A DNA stretch of 64,000 bases, taken from Harmonia axyridis (lineage: Eukaryota; Arthropoda; Insecta; Coleoptera; Coccinellidae). The position numbers and the translations under genes were made by a program. The notes under the pieces were generated by a model, which saw nothing but the letters and a program-made list of their open reading frames with translations, was not told the origin of the DNA and did no database searches. Shown piece after piece: positions 21,601-32,089 of the stretch; within the stretch, counting starts at the first letter, position 1, and every line of letters begins with the position of its first letter. The stretch covers positions 74,436,798-74,500,797 of the forward strand of contig NC_059501.1 in the NCBI RefSeq assembly GCF_914767665.1, in the 5' to 3' direction.

Positions 21601-24600
21601 TTTTGTAGAGTATCCAAGCTTCTCTTGTGAACATCCAAAATACCTCCCCATCGCGTACAGGCTTTGAAGCCTCTGCGATTAATGTTTATGATAAAATAAA
21701 CCACATTATTATTATTATTATTATTATCCAATAATACCATACGTAAGTTGGGACTGAACCAGTGCATTGTATAGTGTAAGCATGTGCCTTTGAGAGTTTA
21801 TACTTTTTCTTATATATCTAAATTTACACAGAATACCTCTCAGTTTTCTTGTTAGATACGATACATGCATATCCCATTTGCTAGGTTAAAAGCGTTGGTA
21901 AAGTATTTTGCCGACGCCAGAATAACTTACCAATGTCTCCTAAATAATATTTTCAATTTCACATGAATTGAGAACCAAAAAAAAATGTCAATATTTTTGT
22001 TTAAAAAATTAACATTAAACTATCAGTATAGAATAAGCAGAGTAGATGCTATCTACATAAAAGAAGACAAAGGACAATAAGTAGAAGAAAAGATGAAAAT
22101 ATTTAGATTCCAAACATTTACTGAATGGTATTACACAGGGTTCCATTTTGGGACCATAACTTTATCTAATATATACCAATGATCTACTTCAAACCATCAA
22201 TAATGACATCATACCATCATATTCATACCCAACTTGAAAAACCAAACTTCTATTATTCAGATAAATCGACTGAAAAATATTCTTTTTTTGGAATAAGTCT
22301 TGTTTCGAATACGGACTGGAAAAGTTATACTGAAGATTTCACCAAACTTAGCGTGTTATTGCTATGCATTAAGGACTTTCAATGTGGTAATTTGAAAGCA
22401 ATATGGAATAATATACATATCTGATAAATTAAAAATATTATCTAATTGGGAGAGAATTCGACTTTTTTTGTTTATTTTTTGTATTGGAGAAATTAATACA
22501 CGCATGGTAATTTGATTGAATAAATTATCTTTTTCTATTGTACTAAAAGAGTATAGTTTGTACAATAGCTTATGGTAATGCCTCATCTATCAGTGGAGTT
22601 GGTCTTCTAATTTGCCTAAACATCACTTTCGACTTTTCTGTAAGTAGTTGGAAATTAATTTATTTAAATCAAAGATAAACATAATGGGATCATGCAAAAA
22701 CACTATAAGCATCATGAACATTAAGAACTACTGATTTAACACAATAATTGGAGTAATTGCTATGCTCCAAACAATTGTTTTCGATAAAACTTGCTTACCA
22801 TTCTTGATTCTTAATATACTATTTCAGATGATGAAGATAGTTCGATGAGCGAAACCGCTCAAGAAGAAACCATAGATCTTCAGGACGATGAGGAGGCAGG
22901 CAGTAATGTAGAATACGATTCTGAAGAGAACGAAATTGAAACTAATGGGGAAAACATAGTACCTGAAGGTGATACAAAAGAAAAGATGAAAGCTTCTGAT
23001 TTCTTCGAAGAAGAAGCAGAACTTTCTGAGTCTGAATGGGGTAGTGAAGATGAGGATGAAAGAAACTTGGACGATTTGGAATTTGAAAAAGGAGACGAGG
23101 AAAATTTCGATGAGGATCAATTAAGAACTGATATCGAAAAAATACAAATGTGAGTACAGATAGATTCAATATCTAATTTGAAGTGGACTCAGGTATTCTA
23201 CTAAGATTAAAATAAGTACACTCTTATCCATGAAATCTGGCAATGATGTTGTCATCATCATGAATAAGGGTAAGTTTTAACATTTAAAACATTATGCTCT
23301 AATTATTAATTTGATTTGTTTACCTGTATTTCCACATCTATTTATTACAACATCTGTGAATCACCGCAAGTAACAATGGTGAATTATAGTTTCAATGAGC
23401 AGGATGAATTATTTTTTTTTAATATTTCTCACTTTCCTTTGCCAGGAAACAGATGCTGGATGAGGATAATCGTGAGGTAAAATTGCTCCAAGAGTTGCTG
23501 CTTGAAGATGGTGAATTGCATGGCACAGGAAGACAAAGGCAATTCAAATGGAAAAATATAGGTAAAGCTATGAATAATAGAAATTTTATTTTGTACTAAC
23601 ATTGTGTTTCCAGACGCAGCTATAGATGATACAGAAGAAAAAAAGGATGACGATGATTATGTTTATTTGGAAGAAGATGAGTCTGAAGAACAATGGAGAA
23701 AAGAGAGGCACAAGAGAGAAATGATGAAATTAAAACACCAATCCCAGGAAGAAGATAGCCTGATAATAGAGAGCCAGTCATTATCTTTCACACATAGATC
23801 TTTGAAAATCAAAAGTCAAACGTCATTAGGTTCACAAGTTTCCTCAAGCGAAGCAGATTCTAGTCCTAAGATTAAGCAGCCATATACTTTACTGGTATGC
23901 AGTATATTTTTTTAGATGTTCTTCAAATATAGAGTTCAATTGATTTCAGAATAAAAGAGGTTCCTTTTTGAGTAGAGGGGAGAAAATATTACAGAAGATA
24001 GCAGAAACAAGCAAGATGCCGGTAACTACCAAAAACACCAACAGAATTGTATTCCAAACAGTTGATGAGGTGAGTTTACATGCAAACTAATAAATGATAA
24101 TTGTAAAACTTTCTTTTATTTTCTTGTGATCAAATTTTTTCTTGTTTATCATTTCTGATAAGTGATTAGATGAGTTTGAGGTGAAGACAATTATAATTCT
24201 TTCAGTATCTATATAATTTTTGTTTTGAGTAAAATAATACATCTTTTCCAAAAATAATGATAAGTAGTATAACCTATAATACTCGTATAGGGTGATATGT
24301 ATTTGGTTGCAGTTGCAATAACACAGTATAACATCAAACTGGAAAAAATTAACAGAAGATGAAAGTTGGTCACAATTTTCAACTCAAGTGGATATTATCG
24401 AAATTTTTTGTGAAGTTTCTGATCATTTTGTCTCAAAGTGAAGTCATAAATCTTTTGCAAATGAACCTCTTCAGAATGACTCTCAATGATTTTAACACAA
24501 AACCGATTTTCAGGACACCAAAAAGAGGAAAGCTTCGGCAGCAAGCTTAGGAGATTCAACACCAGTGGCTTTGAAGAAATTGAGGCTTGCAGGAATGAGT

Positions 24601-24663
24601 CCTGGTTTGAATAAGGACAAATCTACGATAAGCAAATCACTGTTTGAGAAAATTCTACATTAA
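15660..24663 (+). CDS. CLSPN: Claspin, replication-checkpoint mediator
   Basis: Acts at replication forks, bridging ATR to CHK1 activation. Fourteen exons: 15660-16184, 16334-16513, 16566-16792, 17392-18345, 18415-18638, 18696-19267, 19965-20021, 20162-20438, 20498-20773, 22828-23149, 23446-23561, 23614-23894, 23950-24069, 24514-24663. They total 4281 nt, 1426 aa, with all GT-AG junctions in frame. Diagnostic blocks are MTAKKALEQRKEI...VSLPYHKPKPRSLKEFL (about 236-280), two DxxxICSGxF motifs in exon 8, and the conserved LDEDNREVKLLQELLLEDGELHG...RQFKWKNI (about 1205-1243). Much of the rest is acidic and disordered (Asp/Glu/Ser runs), as usual for the family. Which Ser/Thr serve as CHK1-docking phosphosites cannot be read off. 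An AATAAA lies near 24826. Confidence 0.95.
16793..17391. other. Claspin intron 3; nothing recognised
   Basis: 599 bp of AT-rich intron with donor gtgagt and acceptor ttttttag. No repeat or RNA motif seen. Confidence 0.5.
19268..19964. other. Claspin intron 6; nothing recognised
   Basis: 697 bp of AT-rich intron. Short open frames have no motif. Confidence 0.5.
20880..21900 (-). mobile_element. Non-LTR retrotransposon C-terminal fragment in Claspin intron 9
   Basis: Minus-strand frame 21767-21363 reads like the post-reverse-transcriptase region of a Jockey-type LINE (TRWGGILDVHKRSLDTLQK, then VLDIRQICAQK). It is interrupted near 21700-21727 by an ATT microsatellite. The 3' tail toward 20880 has an AATAAA-rich end. 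Non-functional. Confidence 0.65.
22110..22440 (+). mobile_element. Non-LTR retrotransposon reverse-transcriptase fragment
   Basis: The plus strand near 22130-22200 encodes the reverse-transcriptase signature GITQGSILGP with an in-frame stop, then YTNDLL. Downstream comes a FFGISLVSNTDWKSYTED-like segment (about 22285-22340) typical of Jockey/CR1-type elements. Internally deleted and inactive. Confidence 0.65.
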
Positions 24664-25099
24664 GAACTGATAATATAAGTGACTTTATAATAATATGTAT
24701 ATTTATGAAATATTTGATATTGTTTATAAAATTTTTATTTTTTGAAGTTCATGTTTTTTATTCAATTATGCACCAATTTTTAGTTTCCGATGATGACATC
24801 ACTGTCGAAATGGAATTAAACCCAAAGAAATAAAACAACATTAAATGTTAAACTGATTCCACTCCACGAAATATTTCATAGTTAAAAGTAAACAAAAGAT
24901 ATTGAATTACACAACTAGATAATTTAACATGGAGATTGAAAAGTTGAACCTGGGTTTTTTCGAAGTCCCAAGGAAAGGGGCTTTCCTACTATAATATAAA
25001 AATGAATTTTCAAACAGAATAATTGATATCGAATTTTTATGCAAAATAAACATACTGGGTGGTTCAAAAGTCTGGAGACGGTGAATTTATTTCGCGCAC
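24664..25099. other. Claspin 3' flank
   Basis: 3' untranslated region and downstream spacer. The only clear polyadenylation hexamer is near 24826. No other feature. Confidence 0.45.
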
Positions 25100-25104
25100 A
25101 GATG

Positions 25105-25615
25105 GAAAATCGGAATTCTGATACTGAAGCCCTTAGTAATTTCGACCGAGGAATCGATGGGCCCATCAGATTTTGGGCCCAAAAGGGCTTTATATGAGAT
25201 ATGAGGCTCACCTTTGAAATTTCAAATGCAAACCCATCTTTTTTATTGCAAATTAGAAGTCAGCCGGAGATTTTACATCCGAATTGGTTGAAACCAAAAT
25301 TTTTTCATCCATTTTGGGCCCTATGCAGCGTTTTTTGTTTAAAAATCCTGGGGCGTTCATTCAGATCAGGATTCAAAAATGCATATTCTGATACTGAGGT
25401 CCTCAGAAAATTTTCTCGTTGAATCGATTGAGCCCATCAGATTTTGGATGCAAAAGGGCCTTATACGAGATAAGAGTCCCAAAACGTTGAAATTTAAAAT
25501 GCAAACCCATCTTTTTTATAGCAGATTTCGAAGTTGGGCTTCTTATCTCGTATAAGGCCCTTTTGCACCCAAAATCTGATGGTCTCAATCGATTAACGAG
25601 ATAAATTACTAAGGA
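25105..25615. repeat. Tandem repeat of about 273 bp with an inverted third segment
   Basis: The segment starting at ttctgatactgaagccc (near 25110) recurs at ttctgatactgaggtcc (near 25387), both containing cccatcagattttgg and caaacccatctttttta blocks. The segment 25540-25605 is the reverse complement of 25418-25480, forming a hairpin with arms of about 60 bp. No coding content. Confidence 0.7.
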
Positions 25616-25620
25616 CATAA

Positions 25621-26568
25621 AACTTTTTTTTTGAGTGATAAAAAATTATCGCTAAACACAATTGAAAGAACATTCTTAGTAGGCAGATTTTGAAGAAAAT
25701 ATCGATGGTTAAATTCAACATATATTCGTGTCTCTTCAAGTTAATTTCTTTCTACCAGATAACCTAAAAAATTATCAGAATATGCATACTTTCAAGAAAA
25801 CCGTTAAGTTGTTACCTTAAAAAAAGGATATTATAGTGTTAACGAATTTTTAGATGATGAATTTCTTTAAAATAATGGAGGAATGTTGTTTATTTTGACT
25901 TATATAAGTCATAGCATAGTACAATATAGAATATATATTATATTGTACTATGCAATCGTTGGATCAATAAATTTATTTATTTATTTTACTGCAACTTCAT
26001 ACGATCCCACAAATTCTACAGTTATTGAATGAGCTAGCTGTAGGGAAAAATTAAAGTGATAAATAGTTCACATCCAATATGTTGAGGTCAGAAATTTGTA
26101 TTGCGAAAATGGGGTTTGGTTTCATCAAGTGCGAATTTTGCACAACAGCACATCATTTCCTCTTCCATCTCAAAATAGTTCATAAGGTATATGTGAAATG
26201 AATATCGATACAAGATAATAAACTAGCATTTTTAAAATTTTGTTTGCGCCATCTGTTCAATAAGTAGGAAACTAAAATAGATAAGATACATTATTCTGGA
26301 ATAACACTCAAGAGATGGCGCACGTATACCCATTTTATTTTAATAGATAATAACTTAAACTGTGACAGTCTAAGGATAATAATTAATAATCTATATACAG
26401 TGGTGTAGTAGGTAACAGGAAAAAAGCACCCTTAAAGATCACATAAGTGTCTATGATATTATATATCTGGCCTTCAATTACTATTGGTGTAATGAAAGAG
26501 GAGCGCTCGCAAAAACATATAACCGGAATAGCAGGATTAATTCAAGGCCATAAAGGACTACTGCGTGT
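25621..26568. other. Intergenic, LINE-like tail and palindrome only
   Basis: A perfect palindrome catagtacaatata...tatattgtactatg occupies 25913-25950, followed by an AATAAATTTATTTATTTA tail that looks like a LINE 3' end. The rest shows no gene. Confidence 0.45.
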
Positions 26569-27633
26569 GAGATTATAGATTACACAGGTTCTCTCGTAAC
26601 TTAGGTTAAAGAGTGGTGGTAACGCGTCATTCGGTATCCACATCGCGATTGGCCAAAGGTCTATAGATTATATAAGTTCCTAGCTTTCAACCAATCAGCG
26701 TCAACCATTCGTGATGTCACCCGGTATCCCCATTTACGTTGAAAGTTACTAGGCGATCTGTCTAATCTGCTATTGCTTACTATTGCGTAATCTTTATCTA
26801 ATGCTTCTACTACAATGTGTTTGGACAATGGCGGATAAACAGATTTGCCGCTTTTAGGCTATTCAATGTTTGCCGCATCTGAAATTTGATACGTTAGTTC
26901 ACAATCATATCAATTACATTTTCTGTCAATAACATTCTTACTTTATGATTTGTGCTCCTTTATGTTTGTTGAATATTTTAATTTTGCTTCAATTTTTAAA
27001 ATTCGTAAAATTCTGTAGCCCCATAAAATTTGCCGTTATAGGCTTTCGCCTATACCCAACCTGATTGTGAATCCGCGCCACAATGTTTGGATGAATCACA
27101 GGGGAACAGCTGTTTTGGTGTCGAGGTTTTTCGAGCTGATTCTATAACAATTTGATGTCCTGAATTCAAATAACGAATTCATTTTTACTTAGGAGCCCAA
27201 ATTTTTAAGATATACAATTTCAGAGAAATATAAGTAGGTAACATTATTTTAACTCAAATCCGTAAGTGTAGGTAGTAAAAAAAAGTAGATACGAAATTTT
27301 AATTTTAGTTATACAAAATACAATATTATGTCGTACTTACAAACAAAAAACATTGAAGAAATCAAATAGTCACTCAACACTTCGAAAGCCTCTTTTCCGC
27401 GACATTCTTGAATGTTTTTTTGAACAGTCCCTTTTTTAACTTCACTAGTTATTTGCCATCATGTGTATGTCCCATCCTCCCATCATCCTTGGTAGCGGTC
27501 CTCTATAACTTCAATATTTTGGTGAAATCTTTCACCTTGTTCCTCACTCATATCTCCTAAATTTTCTGGAAAACGGTCTAAGTGGTTGTGTAAATAGTGT
27601 ATTTTAATACTCATATTGCACCCTAAGGATTTG

Positions 27634-27800
27634 AAACTATTTAGCATCTTGTTAACCAGTTCACCATAGTTTTGAGCTTTATGTTTGCCTAGAAAACTTT
27701 CGACAACTGCAACAAATGATGTTGCATTTGTCGAAAGTTTTCTAGGCAAACATAAAGCTCAAAACTATGGTGAACTGGTTAACAAGATGCTAAATAGTTT
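27634..27800. repeat. Perfect hairpin, 73-bp inverted duplication
   Basis: Arms 27634-27706 and 27728-27800 are exact reverse complements around a 21-nt loop. The paralogous site near 40160-40250 has only the left arm, so the right arm is a derived inverted copy replacing original sequence. Confidence 0.9.
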
Positions 27801-27941
27801 CTCGTTTAACTTGATTCACTGAATTCATGAAGGTATAGGATCCTTAATCAATTGTCTTATTTGTGGGCCGTCAAATATCCCTGGTTTGAGTTTTTCTGTG
27901 CTCAACTGATGCATTTTTACCGAGATTTTTACCCCTATATA

Positions 27942-28392
27942 TGTGGGATCCGAATTCTTAACACCCAACTGAACGCTACTGCTTTGACTATACGAAAACT
28001 ACGCGATCGATCCTAAAACGGTGAACCATGCAGTTTTTATCGATATAGGGAGACGTAAGGGGAAGAGGTACTTGAGACTGAAGACGGAGACTGGAGTACG
28101 ATACAGACGAACGAGGGTGGTATTCGACGTTAGAGAATAGACGCAGATAGTTAGGATTCGACGTTACAGATTAGACGGAAAAAGTTAGATGGTTCGACGT
28201 AAAAGAGTAGACGCAGCGAGTTAGATAATTTGATAATTAGACGGAATAAAATAGCTTCGATAGTTCGATAGACGAAAGTTCAGTGGCTGTACATTCAATT
28301 GAAGTTGAATTATACATAGTGTAAATAAACAATAATTAAGTACCGGCGGCCCTTTTATATGAACCCCTTGACAACGATATAAAAACCCTACA
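27942..28392 (+). mobile_element. Solo LTR, 451 bp
   Basis: TGTGGGATCC...CCCTACA with TG...CA ends, flanked by the 4-bp duplication TATA (27938-27941 and 28393-28396). The uninterrupted empty site is visible in the duplicate unit near 40385-40395, confirming the boundaries. Internally it repeats a ttcgacgt...agacg motif and has an AATAAA near the 3' end. It is unrelated to the retrozyme LTR. The family is not recognised. Confidence 0.85.
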
Positions 28393-28680
28393 TATATGCA
28401 AAACATGACCCATTCTTATCAAGAGCCTTTAAAAATTGCTTCATTGAGCCCAACTTTATATGTAACGGAGGAAGAATGATTTTTCTCTTTCAACCAAAGC
28501 ATCGTTAATGACATTATTTTCCCCAACGTCCATATTTTCTCTCTGAGGCCAATCTTTTCTAACCCAGTGGTGTGTTTTGTCCCTACTATCCCAGAGGCAC
28601 AAGAAACACGAATATTTCGTGTAACCACTCTGCTGCCCAATAAGAAGAAAGTTTACCATTTTCAACTCTACACAAATCAT

Positions 28681-29470
28681 CCATTGATGTTCGTGATACC
28701 TACTTTATCTTCTGCAGTACCAAAGCTATGGTATTATATTCGATCCACTGATGACGAATCTGTGGTCAAATTCAATTTTGTCCTTCTGCCTGATTTCGAC
28801 TGATCATCAGTCGAAATGTAACTCGAAAAAATTGTTGTGAACATTAAAATATTTCTGGAAATTTCTTTGTTTCATTTTACGGAATCTGACGGAAATATTG
28901 GGTGATATCTTTTATTTTTTTATAGTTCTGGTAACGCGATCGACATGAAATTTTGCACGAAGCTTGAAATTATCATTCTTAATCCAAATATACCTAATTT
29001 TTCATCTGTCACTTATCGGATTTTGCCGAACTAAAACGTGGCAACTCTAACAACTCCGTGTTTAAGGAAGAACTGATGGAAATTCTTGAATTTGGTTACA
29101 GATTCATCATAAATGAGTTGAATTTGATCGTTTTAGACCATCCCTGTCTCAAAAAATGCAAGCCATTGTGATGAAATGACAGAGTGGTCTGTTCGGGGAA
29201 CGAGTGTTTGAAAATTATAATTGAATTGGATGAATGCGAAATCCTGAACTGCATCGTGTTTGTCGTGTTCTTTCAAGAACTTCGAAAATGGAGAAAACGG
29301 ATGTCACTCAAATATGTTTACAGTTCTTAAGAAAACATAAGTTTCAATTTTTATATTCGACTCTTATTACTGTTTGGAATTCAATTCATAATTCCATTAG
29401 TTGATTGATTTCATTTGATCTGAAAAATTACCATTTCAGTTCAATCCTTCAATTGACGCAGTTGGTCCCA
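28681..29470. other. IR1 upstream region
   Basis: About 28920-29050 holds a diverged dispersed repeat (gttctggtaacgcgatcgacatgaaattttgcac...). From about 29220 to the start codon the sequence is conserved upstream of the other IR genes (ggatgtcactcaaatatgttta, tggaattcaattcataattc). It presumably contains promoter and 5' untranslated sequence. A possible splice acceptor (accatttcag) sits about 30 bp before the ATG. Confidence 0.5.
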
Positions 29471-31156
29471 ATGACTTTGAGGATTTCCCTAGTTGCAATA
29501 GGTGCAATGATTATAATTTGCCCGTTCAAAATAACTGTGAATTGGGAGTTGGATGAAGATCCCCAAATAAAGGCAAATTTATTAAAGATGCTCCAGATAC
29601 AACAGGGATTTAAATTGTGTGTTTTTGTTGATATGAACACATTCCATCCAAAAACTGGTGAGGTTTTCTTCAGAGAAAATGTTTGCCCACAAATAAATTT
29701 GAGAACAAATTCAGAAATTCAGTTGAGGACAAACTTTGCAAGTTACGTACTCATTTTCTTGAATTCCTATGAAGATATCCCTAAGAAAATATCATTCCTA
29801 TCTAATACAAGTCTTTACAAACCTTATACACCCACATTTTTTTTTTTTAAGAATCCAATTGAAAGTTCAGATTTTCTAAGAGATACTGTGGCGATTTTAA
29901 TAAAGTATCGGATTTTCATATCTTTGATTGTATTTCATCGCGATGGCGTACATGCCGTGTCTTATGATGTATTTATGAACAAGTTTTGTCACCTGGATGA
30001 TTTAATGGATTTTATATCGAATACTGAATCGTATATACCTAACCTACATGGCTTCAAGCTACGAATGGCAGTTTTCCAAAATCCACCAAGGATTTTCAAA
30101 GACGAAGCAGGGAAATGGCATTCTGCTTATATATTTTACTGGATGAACATGTTAAAAGAACTAAATGCATCTTACGAGATGATTGAAACAACACCCTATG
30201 ATTTGGATGATGCAAAGGATGCAGTAATGAAAGGTGAAATTGATTTTTGTCCCCTCAGCTACTTCAGAACTTGCATTCCAGAAAATCTTGATTTTACTTC
30301 ACCTCTTTTTATTGAGGATGTGGTCGTTTTGGTTCCTGAATCAGAATTGATATCAAGGTCCACGTATATTTTTATGGCTTTATCGAAACCTGTTTGGTAT
30401 TTCGTACTAATTTTTGTATTTATTGTGGTTTTATTCTTAGTAATAGTGGGAAAAAAACGAATATCTCAAAACCAATCTATATCTTCAACTGTTTTGGATG
30501 TAATTAGTATATTGATTGGAAAATCCTTCAAAATCTACCCTCACTATAGTTGGACGGAAAAAATATATTTGGGACTATGTCAAATGATAAGCATTGTTAT
30601 AATAGCTGCTTTCACTTCTGCTTTAATTTCAACTATTTTACTGGATGAACATAAAGATCAAATAAATAGTCTGAAAGATCTCGTGGAATCTAAGCTTACT
30701 GTTTATGCTCTACCTGAGATGAAAAAAATTGTTGAAGAGTTTTCACCTTCTCTAAATCAGCAACTGGTTAAAATTGAAAGGAAAAATGCCAGTTCTTTAT
30801 TGAAGAACCAGATATATGGCCAAGCTCTTGTTGTACCCAAATCATTATCCTCCGAAGTTTTGGAAACTGTTAACGTGAAAGGTTCTGATATTGAATACAG
30901 AATCATGCAGGAATCCATAACTTCGGGTTTCAGTACGTTTTTTTTCACGAAATATTCACCATTAGTGGGGATCATTAATAAACTGCAAATGAGAAAGCAA
31001 CAATTTGGGTTGATGAATGATATTAAGAGGAAGAGCAACCCTTCTAACGAAAAACACGTATCGAAGAAAAACAAACCACTATCTATGAGACATCTTGGTG
31101 GAATATTTTTAGTTTGGTTGATTGGAATTGGAATATCCATAATAATATTTATTTGA
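29471..31156 (+). CDS. Divergent ionotropic receptor IR1 (odd subtype)
   Basis: Single-exon chemoreceptor subunit of the insect ionotropic receptor family, plasma membrane of sensory neurons, 561 aa. The ATG at 29471 is chosen because it starts a signal peptide (MTLRISLVAIGAMIIICPF); the open frame upstream has no ATG. An N-terminal domain rich in conserved Cys/Phe is followed by the S1 lobe (GFKLRMAVFQNPPRIF), the TM1 region after SKPVWYF, a pore-region segment, TM2 (MISIVIIAAFTSALISTILL), the S2 lobe and TM3 (HLGGIFLVWLIGIGISIII). The glutamate-receptor SYTANL motif is replaced by AAFTSALIS, and the family is a divergent IR clade. A TTA-to-TGA change removes the final 8 residues found in IR2, IR3 and IR5. 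The effect is probably mild since TM3 is complete. Confidence 0.87.
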   Translation: MTLRISLVAIGAMIIICPFKITVNWELDEDPQIKANLLKMLQIQQGFKLCVFVDMNTFHPKTGEVFFRENVCPQINLRTNSEIQLRTNFASYVLIFLNSYEDIPKKISFLSNTSLYKPYTPTFFFFKNPIESSDFLRDTVAILIKYRIFISLIVFHRDGVHAVSYDVFMNKFCHLDDLMDFISNTESYIPNLHGFKLRMAVFQNPPRIFKDEAGKWHSAYIFYWMNMLKELNASYEMIETTPYDLDDAKDAVMKGEIDFCPLSYFRTCIPENLDFTSPLFIEDVVVLVPESELISRSTYIFMALSKPVWYFVLIFVFIVVLFLVIVGKKRISQNQSISSTVLDVISILIGKSFKIYPHYSWTEKIYLGLCQMISIVIIAAFTSALISTILLDEHKDQINSLKDLVESKLTVYALPEMKKIVEEFSPSLNQQLVKIERKNASSLLKNQIYGQALVVPKSLSSEVLETVNVKGSDIEYRIMQESITSGFSTFFFTKYSPLVGIINKLQMRKQQFGLMNDIKRKSNPSNEKHVSKKNKPLSMRHLGGIFLVWLIGIGISIIIFI

Positions 31157-32089
31157 GAAATCTTTCATATGTTACCCTAAAACTTGTTGGTATTATTAGT
31201 TAAAAGACGATTTTGAATTGTTACTTACCACTTATTAGCACTTCGATTTCTGCAATTGCTTTTAGCCTATAAATTCACTTTAGAATTTATTAATTTTTGT
31301 CACCTCGATTGCAATAAACTTATTATATTTGTCTATGTTTTTCATCAATATGGCTTCCGCCGTCCAAAGGTTTTCTCGGAAACTTCAGAAAATTTCGCAT
31401 GGAATTCTATACGAAAAAAATTGCTGAATAACATTTATTATTAAAGCTCAATAAAACGATCCAAGAATTTTTGAAGCAAAAAAATCAATAAATCTTAAAA
31501 AATAGAGAAAGTACTGACGTGAAGTCGAGAGCTTTTGGGCCCTGGTCATCAATTGCGTCCTTGGAGGCCACATATCAACCAATAAAGCTACCATCCGAAA
31601 TATCATCTTCATTTATTTGATAAATTTTGATATTATCAGAAAAACTGAATATCGTACGGCCATATGATGGATGAGTGTAGATATGAAATAAAAATTTCAA
31701 GCTTAATTCGCACATAATTTCAAGCCATTCACTTCATCAGAATTCATCATTCAGAGAATTCAAGAAGAATATTGAAAAAGAATTCCCAATATTTCCGTGA
31801 AAATTGAAACCTTTTTATTTAGAATAAGAACTTCATGCTTCATGCTGAATTTCCTAGTGGACAACTAATCTTTTCCGAAATATGCACATATAGAACATTT
31901 CTGAAAATTTCGAGAACTGATCGATTAACAAACATCGAAGTGGTAAGAAAAATCAATAAAGAAAAAATGAGGAAAACACTAACGTGAGCTTTTGTGCGCT
32001 AGTTGTTCATTTACAACTGAGGACCACATTACCATAGGCCATAGTTCCACTACCTACCAAGCTCACGTCAGAGTAAACAATAAACTCAC
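31157..32089. other. IR1 3' flank, conserved after the other IR genes
   Basis: Near-identical blocks follow IR2 and IR3, and more diverged ones IR4 and IR5: acttcgatttctgcaattgc, then a polyadenylation signal caataaac about 160 bp after the stop. It also contains small fragments of Thr/Pro-poor frames without motifs. No separate gene. Confidence 0.55.

Larger units (their letters stand above)
27483..28680 (-). pseudogene. Transposon-associated protein pseudogene, copy 1
   Basis: The minus strand encodes a protein type widespread and multicopy in arthropod genomes, known to me only as an uncharacterised, probably mobile-element-borne family. Visible blocks are GYTKYSCFLCLWDSRDKTHHWVRK (split), ILPPLHINLG-like remnants, FLGKHKAQNY, and the end SEEQGERFHQNIEVIEDRYQG. 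The copy is broken by an inverted duplication (27728-27800), a 451-bp solo LTR and frameshifts. A more continuous paralogue lies at 39993-40713. Function unknown. Confidence 0.6.

Noticed and set aside
25913..25950. Perfect palindrome considered as a microRNA precursor
   Set aside because: The stem is only 14 bp, almost pure AT, and adjoins a LINE-like tail; too short for a precursor hairpin.
30757..31140. Recurrent minus-strand frames of 117-127 codons opposite the IR 3' ends
   Set aside because: They recur only because the IR genes are paralogues; they are antisense of the S2/TM3 coding region.
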